From DASRCB01 sp035653295 (GTDB lineage Bacteria > Acidobacteriota > Terriglobia > Bryobacterales > Bryobacteraceae), in assembly GCA_035653295.1 (NCBI GenBank), contig DASRCB010000285.1, forward strand, positions 1 to 55,436: 55,436 nucleotides of DNA, given 5' to 3'. The position numbers and the translations under genes were made by a program. The notes under the pieces are model-generated. The model ran no database searches and was not told the origin of the DNA. It saw only the letters and a program-made list of their open reading frames with translations. This document shows, in pieces, positions 17,764 to 25,549 of this stretch (the stretch's first letter is position 1; every line of letters begins with the position of its first letter).

Positions 17764-19938
17764 TCAGGACCAGCCGTCTACGACGTAGAGCTGGCTGATG
17801 AGGTGATGCCAGGAAGATACCCAGGCCTGACCCGAAGGTGTGGCGGCGATGCCGGCCAAATTCACCATACCGCCGAGCTCCGGCGGCGCGAGGGTACTCA
17901 CGGGTTGCGAGCGGTCGCCCGCCGGATCGACCCAGATGAGATTCCAGGCGTTTCCCGAGGGCGCGGCCGCCAGAACGCGGGCGCCGTCCGTTGACCACGC
18001 CAGGGGCATGAGGTCGGCGGTCTTCGGTACGGTGCGAACCTGCATCGTATCCAGGGAGAGGATCGCCGCCGATTCCCCCGATTTCCCCGCGACTTGTTTC
18101 CCATCGGGCGAGATCACGGCCTCGTACAGGTAGACATTCGTATTCAGCGGCGCCGGGCGCCCGCCGTCGAGCGTCTGCGTGTACAGGCGCATGGGCTGGC
18201 CGGGCATGGATCCCCCGACGAGCAGCCGGCGTCCATCGGGGAAGAACGTCGCCCACTGATACCGCAGCCCACCGCCGGACAGAACTCTGGTTTCACCTGC
18301 GTTCATGGGAATGAGGCGGAGGCAGTCGGCTCTGGCGATGTCCATGGCGAGAATTCTGCTCTGATCCGGTGAGATCGCAAGACCCTGCCCGCGGCCGACG
18401 CGAGTGGTCGCGCCGGTGCGCTGGTTGTGCACGTAAATGGAATAATCCACGCCGCCGGCTTCACCGCCCTCGGTGAACAGGATCAGATTGCCATCTGGCG
18501 ATATCGCCTCCACGTGAGAGAAGTCGTACCAGGAGAGGTCTTCCGGCGCGGCGGCGCCGGCCGGCTTCCCGGTCATGAGCATGCGCACGTTATCGCGCGA
18601 AATCAGCACCCGTCCGGTGGGGGAGATATCGCGCAGCCGGAGCGTCCCGGGAGCGTTGGCGATCAGGCGCCTGGCGCCGCTCAGGGAAATCGCGTGCAGG
18701 GCGCGCTGTGTTCCCAGATCGCCGGCAGTAAACCAGACTTCCCGCGCCGAAGGCGTCCACGCCAGACCCTCGGCCGTGGCCCAAAGCTGCGATTCGACGA
18801 TCACGTGGCCGCTGCGGTCCAGGATGATGACCTGGCCGGCGTCATCGGTGGCAATGGGATGCTCGATGAAGGCGAGGTGTTCGCCATCGGGAGAAACCCG
18901 CATGCTGTCCGCCCATCCGGCGGTCCTGAACAGCACTTTGCCGAGCGGATACTCGATCGCAAACTGTCCTGAGCTTTCACGAATGGCGGCGAGGCTATCT
19001 CCGTCGGGACCCCAGTCGGCGCCCAGAATCGATCGCGCAGTCTCGCGAGGGGCGCCCCCGTTCATCGGCGCCCGCACCAGCATCGGCCCGTCGGTGATGG
19101 TGTCCGGCGGCTTGCGAAAGAGCGCGAGCTCTCCATCGCGGGAAACAGCGACAAGGCTGGCATTCGGGAACCCGAGCGAACGCGATTCCGGGCTCAGGGT
19201 ATTGCCGAGGTAGATTTGCGATGTGCCCTTTTCGCAGTTGGTGTACACCACGCTCTGACCGTCGGGCGCGAAGCGGGCGGTGGTGATGCTGCCGTGAGAG
19301 AACGTGATTTCGTGAAACTGCGGATTCTGCCGGCCATGCACGGTCGTAACGAAGCGATCGGACAACAGCATGGCGGCGAAAATCAGCGCCGCGGCGGAGG
19401 TCACCCATACGAGGGCGATGTGACCGCGCTGCGCGCGCTCCGGCTGTGCCTGTGCCGGCGGCGCCGCCGGAGGCGCGCTTGCGGGCACGGCGGGTTCCGC
19501 GGCTCGCTGGAGCGGCTCGGGAGCGGGGCGCTCGACCGGAGCTGTTTCAATGACCGCTGCCGCAACCGGAACTTCGCGAACGGGTGCGATGAAGCGATAG
19601 CCGATGCGTGGCAGCGTTTCGATGTAACGTGGCACATCCGCCGAATCGCCAAGCGCAATGCGCAGGCGATTGGCCGCGGTATTCAGGCCGCTTTCAAAAT
19701 CGACGAAGGTATCAGCCGGCCACAGGCGGCTTTGTAACTGCTCGCGGGTCACCACCTCGCCGGGGTGTTGAAGGAGCGCGAGCAGCACGTGCAGTGGCTT
19801 GGTCTGGAGGCGGACGCGAATGCCATGTTTCCGCAGTTCGCCGGTATCGGCGCGAAGTTCAAACGATCCGAACTGAAGGATGCGCGGCGTGGCCGCTCGT
19901 CCATGGTCGGATTCATCAGCAGAGCCCCTGGGATTCAT
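17764..19938 (-). CDS. Membrane-bound winged-helix regulator with TolB-like beta-propeller
   Basis: The domain order is: OmpR/PhoB-type winged helix (about 20-115; ILQFGSFELRADTGELRK, LLALLQHPGEVVTREQLQ, YIETLPRIGYRFIAPV), a Pro/Ala-rich linker, one transmembrane helix (about 172-192, IALVWVTSAAALIFAAML), and a periplasmic WD40/TolB-type propeller with repeated blades (FAPDGQSVVY, VSPDGEHLAF, ISPDGNLILF, ISPDQSRILA, FFPDGRRLLV, ISPDGKQVAG). It resembles CadC/ToxR one-component regulators: an outside sensor tethered to an inside DNA-binding domain. This architecture is common in acidobacteria. The targets are unknown. A TAGTTT hexamer lies nine bases before the ATG. Confidence 0.85.
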   Translation of the reverse strand: MNPRGSADESDHGRAATPRILQFGSFELRADTGELRKHGIRVRLQTKPLHVLLALLQHPGEVVTREQLQSRLWPADTFVDFESGLNTAANRLRIALGDSADVPRYIETLPRIGYRFIAPVREVPVAAAVIETAPVERPAPEPLQRAAEPAVPASAPPAAPPAQAQPERAQRGHIALVWVTSAAALIFAAMLLSDRFVTTVHGRQNPQFHEITFSHGSITTARFAPDGQSVVYTNCEKGTSQIYLGNTLSPESRSLGFPNASLVAVSRDGELALFRKPPDTITDGPMLVRAPMNGGAPRETARSILGADWGPDGDSLAAIRESSGQFAIEYPLGKVLFRTAGWADSMRVSPDGEHLAFIEHPIATDDAGQVIILDRSGHVIVESQLWATAEGLAWTPSAREVWFTAGDLGTQRALHAISLSGARRLIANAPGTLRLRDISPTGRVLISRDNVRMLMTGKPAGAAAPEDLSWYDFSHVEAISPDGNLILFTEGGEAGGVDYSIYVHNQRTGATTRVGRGQGLAISPDQSRILAMDIARADCLRLIPMNAGETRVLSGGGLRYQWATFFPDGRRLLVGGSMPGQPMRLYTQTLDGGRPAPLNTNVYLYEAVISPDGKQVAGKSGESAAILSLDTMQVRTVPKTADLMPLAWSTDGARVLAAAPSGNAWNLIWVDPAGDRSQPVSTLAPPELGGMVNLAGIAATPSGQAWVSSWHHLISQLYVVDGWS

Positions 19939-19947
19939 ATCCGATCT

Positions 19948-19953
19948 AAACTA
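19948..19953 (-). promoter_or_regulatory. Candidate -10 element (TAGTTT) of the membrane-bound regulator gene
   Basis: On the minus strand TAGTTT is nine bases before the ATG at 19938. It matches the TANNNT pattern seen at other starts, but weakly. Confidence 0.3.
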
Positions 19954-20188
19954 TCTACGCATGAACGGGTAAGACGTTCCGCGATTTGGTTGCTGACTTA
20001 TGCAACTGCGCGGCCATGAGCTGGATATTGCAGCCGTAAGATTTGCGGGCGGCTGGTTTTCCCGCCGGTGTCCGCTCCGGGAACATGCTGCATCGAATCC
20101 GAACACAGGATTCCGGCCGCTCCATTTCGGACACGAATTGTTTCGGAATTGTAAACGTCCGTATGTGGGACGGAGACCCCGCTTCGCG

Positions 20189-20194
20189 TATCAT
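20189..20194 (+). promoter_or_regulatory. Candidate -10 element (TATCAT) of a leaderless transcript
   Basis: TATCAT is five bases before the GTG at 20200 and eleven before the ATG at 20206. No Shine-Dalgarno is visible for either start. Confidence 0.4.
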
Positions 20195-20199
20195 GTTCA

Positions 20200-21081
20200 G
20201 TGTCCATGCCACTACCGAGACGTACTTTCCTGAAGACCGCGGGCGCGCTGACGGCGCTCGGCGGCGCGGCGGCAGCGGAAGATCGCTTCCGCAAGCCGAT
20301 CGGAGCGGAGCTTTATACTGTCCGCAAGCTGCTGACGAAAGATGCGGATGGGACCCTCAAGCGAATCGAAGACATTGGTTACACCGAAGTGGAGAGTATG
20401 CGCGCGGACATGCCGCGCCTCCGTCCGTTATTCGAGAAATATCGCCTGAGCTGCCCCAGTGTGCACTTCGAAACGGGTCTGATTACCGGGCGTCGCGACC
20501 TGTGGCATCTTTCGGCGGACGACAGCTGGGATCAGGCGGTACAGCAAGCTAAGGACTGGCACTTAGAGTACATGGTCATCCCGTATCTCATGCCGCCGGA
20601 GCGGAAGGACTATGCCGCGTTTGTCGACAAGCTGAACCAGGCCGGGGAGGCGTGCAACAAGGCCGGTGTCGGGCTGTGCTACCACCATCACGCTTTCGAG
20701 TTCGGCGGCGAGCCGGGCAAGCGCCCCATCGACCTCTTTCTGGAGCGCACCGATCCCAAACTGGTCAACCTGGAATCGGACGTGTTCTGGGTAAGCGTGT
20801 CCGGAAACGATCCGGTGGAATTTCTCCAGCGGCACGGTGATCGCGTGAAGATGCTTCATCTGAAGGACAAAGCAAAGGGTACGCCGGTGATGGCCGCCGA
20901 GAACGTGCCCGCGCGCGATTTCAAAGAGGTGGGCAATGGGGTGCTGAACTTTCCCGCCATTCTGCGCGAGGCGGAAAAAATCGACGTCCGCCACTACTTC
21001 GTTGAGCAGGACGAAACCCCTGGCGATCCCGTGGAGAGCCTGCGGCAGAGCTACCGGTATCTTCGCTCGGTGACGCTGTAG
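20200..21081 (+). CDS. Tat-exported sugar phosphate isomerase/epimerase-like TIM-barrel protein
   Basis: The 293-aa product starts with a twin-arginine signal (PRRTFLKTAGALTALGGAAAA), so it folds in the cytoplasm and is then exported. The remainder matches the AP-endonuclease-2-type TIM barrel of xylose-isomerase-like proteins: GAELYTVRKLL at strand 1, IEDIGYTEVES, VGLCYHHHAFEF, NLESDVFWVSVSG and KMLHLKDKAKG, supplying the usual metal-binding Glu, Asp and His residues. The exact reaction is unknown. The GTG at 20200 fits a TATCAT element five bases upstream; an ATG at 20206 is the alternative. It converges on the ABC permease with six bases between the stops. Confidence 0.82.
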   Translation: MSMPLPRRTFLKTAGALTALGGAAAAEDRFRKPIGAELYTVRKLLTKDADGTLKRIEDIGYTEVESMRADMPRLRPLFEKYRLSCPSVHFETGLITGRRDLWHLSADDSWDQAVQQAKDWHLEYMVIPYLMPPERKDYAAFVDKLNQAGEACNKAGVGLCYHHHAFEFGGEPGKRPIDLFLERTDPKLVNLESDVFWVSVSGNDPVEFLQRHGDRVKMLHLKDKAKGTPVMAAENVPARDFKEVGNGVLNFPAILREAEKIDVRHYFVEQDETPGDPVESLRQSYRYLRSVTL

Positions 21082-21087
21082 CGCGGA

Positions 21088-23586
21088 TCAGTCCCAGCGC
21101 AGGGCGGTAACCGGATCGATTGCCGTCGCGCGCCGGGCGGGAATGTACCCGGCCACCGCGGCCACCGCCGCAATGCCCAGGGCGGCCGCCGCCATGGTCA
21201 GCAGATCAGTGGGCTGCACGCCGAACAGCTGCGCCTGAATGAGCCGCGTGGCGGCCGATGCCGCCGCCAGTCCGAGGGCCACGCCAATTCCCGCAAGCGT
21301 CAGGGTTTCGCGCATCACCATCCAGATCACCGACCCGTCCCGCGCGCCCAGGGCCATGCGAATCCCGATCTCCCGCGTTCGCCGCGCCACGATGAAGGCC
21401 ATCACGCCGTACAGTCCGAGCGCCGCCAGCAGTGTGGCAAGACACCCGAACACGCTCGAGAGCGTCGCCAGCAGGCGCTCGGTCAGCAAAGAAATGTCCA
21501 TCTGCTTCCGGACGGTCCGCATGTCGTCCAGCGGAACGCTCGCATCCACCCCGCGCACGGCCGTCCGCAGCGCATCGAACAGCCGGACCGGATCGCCCGC
21601 GGCGCGAACGTACACAGTGCCACCGTTCGCAAAATCCTGCTGCGCCACAGGGACGAAGACCTCATACGGGACCTCCTCGCGCATGCTTTCGTATTTCGTG
21701 TCGCCCACCACGCCCACGATCTGAATATCCAGCTTCGTTCCCGGATCGATACCCATGCCGATGTGCCGTCCCAGCGGAGTGGCGCCGCCGAAGTAGCGTT
21801 TCGCGAACTTCTCGTTCACGATTCCCACCTTCGGCGCGCCGGCGATGTCGCGATCGGTGAAATCGCGACCCAGCAGCACTGGAATTCTCAAGGTGCGGAA
21901 GAAGCCGGGGCTGCAATACTGCATATGCGGATCGGGCCGCTCGTCCTGCCGCGCGGAATAGCCTTCGATGGTGACCCAGTTGTCCCACTCGTCGTTTTCG
22001 AGCACGGGCACCCAGGCGAAAGCGTGAGACTCAACCCCGGGAACCGCGCTCAGCGTCTCCCGCAACCGGCGCACGTAGTCGGCGGCGTACTTCGGATCGT
22101 AGCGGCTCATGGTTGGGTCCACGTCGAAGGCGACCAGATTTTTCACGTCGAAACCGGGGTTAAGCGTCTTCAAATTACGGAGGCTTTGCAGGAACAGTCC
22201 CGCGCCTATGACCAGCAGGAGTGACAGCGAAACCTGCGCGACCACGAGCGCTTTTCGCAATCCCGCGGAGCCGGATGCAACGCTGCCCGCCTGATCCTTC
22301 AGCGTCGTCGATACATCCGGCCGCGTGGCCTGAAGCGCGGGAACGAGTCCGAACAGCACGCCTGCGATGAGCGAGACGAGCGAGGCGAACCCAAGCACGG
22401 TCCAGTCCGGCGTGCTGGAGAGCGATAGCGGCGTATGCCCGGCCGGAAGGAAATCGATCAGAGCGCGATCCACCAGCACCGCGAGTCCCACGCCCAGCGT
22501 TCCGCCCAGCGCCGCGAGAAGCAGGCTGTCCACGAGCAGCTGGCGAACGAGCCGGCGGCGGCCGGCGCCGAGCGCGAGCCGAATCGCGATCTCCTTTCGC
22601 CGCGCCGATGCCCGTGCGATCAGCAGGTTCGCCACGTTGGAACAGGCGATCAGCAGGACCAGTCCCACGACGCCCATGAGTGCGAACAACGGCTTCGAAT
22701 ACTCCCGGCGCAGATTGGAGCGGCCCTTCGACCCGGGCATCACCTCCATCCACATCCGCAGGAATTCCTGTTTCACGAATGGCGAGGCCTTCGCGAACGG
22801 CTTTTCCGTCACCTCACGATTCAGGATCTGGTGGAACAGCGGCTGCAGGCCGGCCTGCGCCATCTTCTGTGTTACGGCGGGCTTCAGCCGCGCGAAAACC
22901 TCCACCCAGCGCAGGCGGTCGTTACCAAGCCTCGAGAAGCCGGTGCGCGGCAGGTCGTCTTTCATCATCATGGGAATGCGGATCTGAGGCGCGCGGCCTG
23001 GCTCCACGCCGTCGAAGCCTGCCTGGCTCACGCCGATGACGGTCAGCGCGCGGCCGTTGACCACGATTTGCCTGCCCACGATCCCGGGATCCGAGCCGAA
23101 TCGAGTGCGCCAGTAACCATGACTGAGCACCGCGACGGGATTGATGCCCTGGTACAGGTCGTCGGAGGCCGTGATCACACGGCCGATTGCCGCGCCGACG
23201 CCGAGAATGGGGAAATAGTTGCCGGAGACGAAGTCGGCGCCGATTAGTTCCGTGCGGCCCTGAAACGACGCGCTAACCACGGCGGGGTAGGTGCAGAACA
23301 TTCCGCTGAAGACCTGGTTTTTGGCGCGCAGCTCGACATACATCGGATAGGAGAGCCGATCCATGCCGTTATTGCCGCCGTAGTGCTTGCCGCGGCCCGC
23401 CAGCATGACCAGTTGCTCGGGATTGCGGACGGGCAGCGGCTGCAGAATGAGTTGGTTGATCAGCGTGAAAATCGCGGTGTTGGCGCCGATGCCCAGGGCG
23501 AGGGAGAGCATCGCCACGGTCAGGAAGACGGGCGACCGCCGCAGCGTGCGCAGGGAAAAGGTAAGGTCTCCAATCAGCGTGGCCAT
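21088..23586 (-). CDS. ABC transporter permease, MacB/FtsX type (acidobacterial duplicated orphan permease family)
   Basis: The 832-aa inner-membrane protein has two FtsX/MacB units. The first begins with LRTLRRSPVFLTVAMLSLALGIGANTAIF in two steps, followed by a large periplasmic MacB-core domain and a helix block (LLIACSNVANLLIARA, RRKEIAIRLALGAGRRRLVR). The second has its own core and ends in REIGIRMALGARDGSVIWMV and YIPARRATAIDPVTALRWD. No ATPase gene is next to it, as is usual for this orphan family. TATCAT lies five bases before the ATG with no Shine-Dalgarno. Its start is 62 bases from that of the divergent hydrolase gene, so their promoters are back to back. Confidence 0.88.
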   Translation of the reverse strand: MATLIGDLTFSLRTLRRSPVFLTVAMLSLALGIGANTAIFTLINQLILQPLPVRNPEQLVMLAGRGKHYGGNNGMDRLSYPMYVELRAKNQVFSGMFCTYPAVVSASFQGRTELIGADFVSGNYFPILGVGAAIGRVITASDDLYQGINPVAVLSHGYWRTRFGSDPGIVGRQIVVNGRALTVIGVSQAGFDGVEPGRAPQIRIPMMMKDDLPRTGFSRLGNDRLRWVEVFARLKPAVTQKMAQAGLQPLFHQILNREVTEKPFAKASPFVKQEFLRMWMEVMPGSKGRSNLRREYSKPLFALMGVVGLVLLIACSNVANLLIARASARRKEIAIRLALGAGRRRLVRQLLVDSLLLAALGGTLGVGLAVLVDRALIDFLPAGHTPLSLSSTPDWTVLGFASLVSLIAGVLFGLVPALQATRPDVSTTLKDQAGSVASGSAGLRKALVVAQVSLSLLLVIGAGLFLQSLRNLKTLNPGFDVKNLVAFDVDPTMSRYDPKYAADYVRRLRETLSAVPGVESHAFAWVPVLENDEWDNWVTIEGYSARQDERPDPHMQYCSPGFFRTLRIPVLLGRDFTDRDIAGAPKVGIVNEKFAKRYFGGATPLGRHIGMGIDPGTKLDIQIVGVVGDTKYESMREEVPYEVFVPVAQQDFANGGTVYVRAAGDPVRLFDALRTAVRGVDASVPLDDMRTVRKQMDISLLTERLLATLSSVFGCLATLLAALGLYGVMAFIVARRTREIGIRMALGARDGSVIWMVMRETLTLAGIGVALGLAAASAATRLIQAQLFGVQPTDLLTMAAAALGIAAVAAVAGYIPARRATAIDPVTALRWD

Positions 23587-23591
23587 TGCAG

Positions 23592-23597
23592 ATGATA
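23592..23597 (-). promoter_or_regulatory. Candidate -10 element (TATCAT) of the permease gene
   Basis: On the minus strand TATCAT is five bases before the ATG at 23586 and there is no Shine-Dalgarno. Confidence 0.45.
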
Positions 23598-23634
23598 CGG
23601 GGGAAAGCCCGGCGGGTTCCCACCCTCGGAAGAG

Positions 23635-23640
23635 TACACT
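23635..23640 (+). promoter_or_regulatory. Candidate -10 element (TACACT) of the frameshifted hydrolase
   Basis: TACACT lies eight bases before the ATG at 23649, back to back with the divergent permease promoter. Confidence 0.45.
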
Positions 23641-23648
23641 GGAACCCC

Positions 23649-24472
23649 ATGCGGCTTCCGGCGCGACGGCTGACTCTGGCCTTCATCATGGCGACAGCCT
23701 CCGTGTTCGTCAGCCTCGGTGCTGAAACGCTGACCATGCCGCATCCTGACGATCCATCGAGGTCGATTGAGTATTTCGTCGAGAAGCCGGCGGGCGCCGG
23801 CCCGTGGCCTGCAGTGGTCTTCATCCACGGCCACCAGGAAGGATCGCGGCCCGGGGGCAGAGATTTCGTGACCTGGGGAGTCCTGGACGAATATGCACGG
23901 CGAGGGTACCTGGCGGTCGCGGTCTCGCAGCCTGGTTATGCCGGGTCGACCGGGCCACCGGATTTTTGTGGGCCCTTTACGCAGCATGCCGTGTCAGCGG
24001 TGATTTCGAGTCTGCGGAGCGAAGGCTATATCGCGCCGCATAAACTGATTCTCGAAGGAATCAGTCGCGGCGCATTGGTCGCGGCTCTGATCGCCGCGCG
24101 TGATCCTGGCATCGACGGCATCGTGCTGATCTCCGGAGTTTACGATCTGACGAGTTACGGGGCGGAATTCAAGTCGGCGCAGGCGAAACTTGTCGCGCAG
24201 TCGATCGTTAACGAGACCGGCGGGTCCGCGGATGCCTTGCGCTCCCGGTCGGTCCTCTTTGATGCGCAGAATATCCGGGCCGCCGCCCTGATCCTGAATG
24301 GTGCTAAAGACGATCGCACCGATCCCGAGCAGGCCCGCCGCCTGGCGCGCGAAATCAACGGCCACGGGGGCCAGGCGCGGGTCATTATTATCCCCAGTAC
24401 GGCCATCGCATTCCGGTGGAGGCGCGCGCCGCGGCAATCGACGGGTTTATCGACGCGGTCGCCCGCAAGTAG
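23649..24472 (+). pseudogene. Alpha/beta hydrolase (dienelactone-hydrolase-like) broken by a frameshift near its C terminus
   Basis: The start (MRLPARRLTLAFIMATASVF) gives a signal peptide. Hydrolase features follow: VVFIHGHQEG oxyanion strand, nucleophile elbow EGISRGAL, and the acid region LILNGAKDDRTDP. In the reading frame the sequence then turns to nonsense (STAIAFRWRRAPRQ) after a run of four C at 24392-24395 and runs on to a stop at 24581. Shifting by one base there restores a normal ending, PQYGHRIPVEARAAA... DAVARK, with the catalytic His in GHRIP and a stop at 24472. One C appears to be missing. This is either a real inactivating deletion, an assembly or sequencing error, or, less likely, programmed slippage. 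Confidence 0.75.
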
Positions 24473-24583
24473 CGCGCAGGCGCGGGTCCATTACCATCAG
24501 CAGCGTCTGAGCTGCGTGGCAGTCAGTACGTCCCAGTACCGGCGGGTCGTTGTTGCAGCGAGACAGAGCCTTCCTACTTAAGT

Positions 24584-25162
24584 TTGGGCATCAAGCGCCA
24601 GCTGGAGGAGGCAAGAGACAGCGGTCTGTTCATAACGGACGAATCGCTGCGAATTCTTGCATGTGACGCCGGGGCCGTGTCAATCGTGAATCCGGCTCAG
24701 CCGCAATCGGTGGCGCCCGGTTCGCCGCTGCCGCCTCAGCTCGCCCAGGCGCTGAACGAGTTGCCTTCCGCTGAAGACACGCGCGCGCGAACTGTGTTCG
24801 AATTCGGCGGAGCGAAGTATGTGGTTCGCGTCTACGCGCTGCGAGGAAACCCCGGGCTGGCGAATACTCCCACCCTGGCGATTCATCTGGATCGGACAGA
24901 CAGCGATCACGCCCTCGATGAGCGTATCAATGAGCTCATCGAGCAGCACGGCCTTACACCCCGCGAGCAACAGACTTTGAGATATCTGGTGGGCGGGCTC
25001 AGCACGACAGAAATGGCGAAGCGGATGGGCGTGGCGCCGAATACCGCCAAGGCGCTCGTCCGCCTGCTAAGGGTGAGAATCGGTGCGTCCACACGCGCCG
25101 AGATTCTGGCCCGGGTGCTGAGCAGGCAAACAACGCACGAGCCTCAGCCGAGGCGCCGATAG
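24584..25162 (+). CDS. LuxR-type helix-turn-helix transcriptional regulator
   Basis: The C-terminal 65 residues are a GerE/LuxR DNA-binding domain: LTPREQQTLRYLVGGLSTTEMAKRMGVAPNTAKALVRLL. The N-terminal about 110 residues look like a small PAS-like sensor (GLFITDESLRILACDAGAV... TVFEFGGAKYVVRVYALRG). There is no receiver-type Asp pocket, so it is probably not a response regulator. The start is inferred as a TTG at 24584, because no in-frame ATG occurs before the HTH; there is no good Shine-Dalgarno, so the N terminus is uncertain. It follows the frameshifted hydrolase on the same strand. Targets are unknown. Confidence 0.78.
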   Translation: MGIKRQLEEARDSGLFITDESLRILACDAGAVSIVNPAQPQSVAPGSPLPPQLAQALNELPSAEDTRARTVFEFGGAKYVVRVYALRGNPGLANTPTLAIHLDRTDSDHALDERINELIEQHGLTPREQQTLRYLVGGLSTTEMAKRMGVAPNTAKALVRLLRVRIGASTRAEILARVLSRQTTHEPQPRRR

Positions 25163-25185
25163 CGCTGGATCGCAGCCGCATGCGG

Positions 25186-25431
25186 CTATGCCGCTCGCCT
25201 CGCGTGCCGCATGGCGCGGGGCACGTTGCCACCGCGACACGGATGATCTCGGGCAATGTGTCTCTCGTAGCGCTGAAGCGTGGCCTCGAGGCGAGCGAGA
25301 TCCGCCAGCGCGGCTTTTTCACGCCGAAGGGCGATAAACTCACTGGCAATTTCGGAAAGCGCGGCCAGCTCCGAGCAGAACCGAATACAGGCAGAACATG
25401 GTGTGTAATCCCGCGCGGCAGGTGTTCTCAT
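25186..25431 (-). CDS. Small protein with a CxxC motif and a coiled-coil-like helix
   Basis: The 81-aa frame (MRTPAARDYTPCSACIRFC...) starts at an ATG with GGTGGAG three bases upstream; a GTG at 25440 would add three residues. The N terminus has CSACIRFC, which could bind metal. The middle (SELAALSEIASEFIALRREK) is strongly helical and charged, as in small coiled-coil proteins. No family is recognised. Whether it is expressed is uncertain. It lies 118 bases beyond the histidine kinase stop on the same strand. Confidence 0.45.
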   Translation of the reverse strand: MRTPAARDYTPCSACIRFCSELAALSEIASEFIALRREKAALADLARLEATLQRYERHIARDHPCRGGNVPRAMRHARRAA

Positions 25432-25549
25432 TTTCTCCACCTTTGAGCGAATCGTGCTCCTGTAAGCCTTGACGCATTGCCGCGCGATTTCGGTTAACCC
25501 GATTCTACGCTACCCCTTCCGGCTAATCTCTTCGGTTACGGATTCTGCG

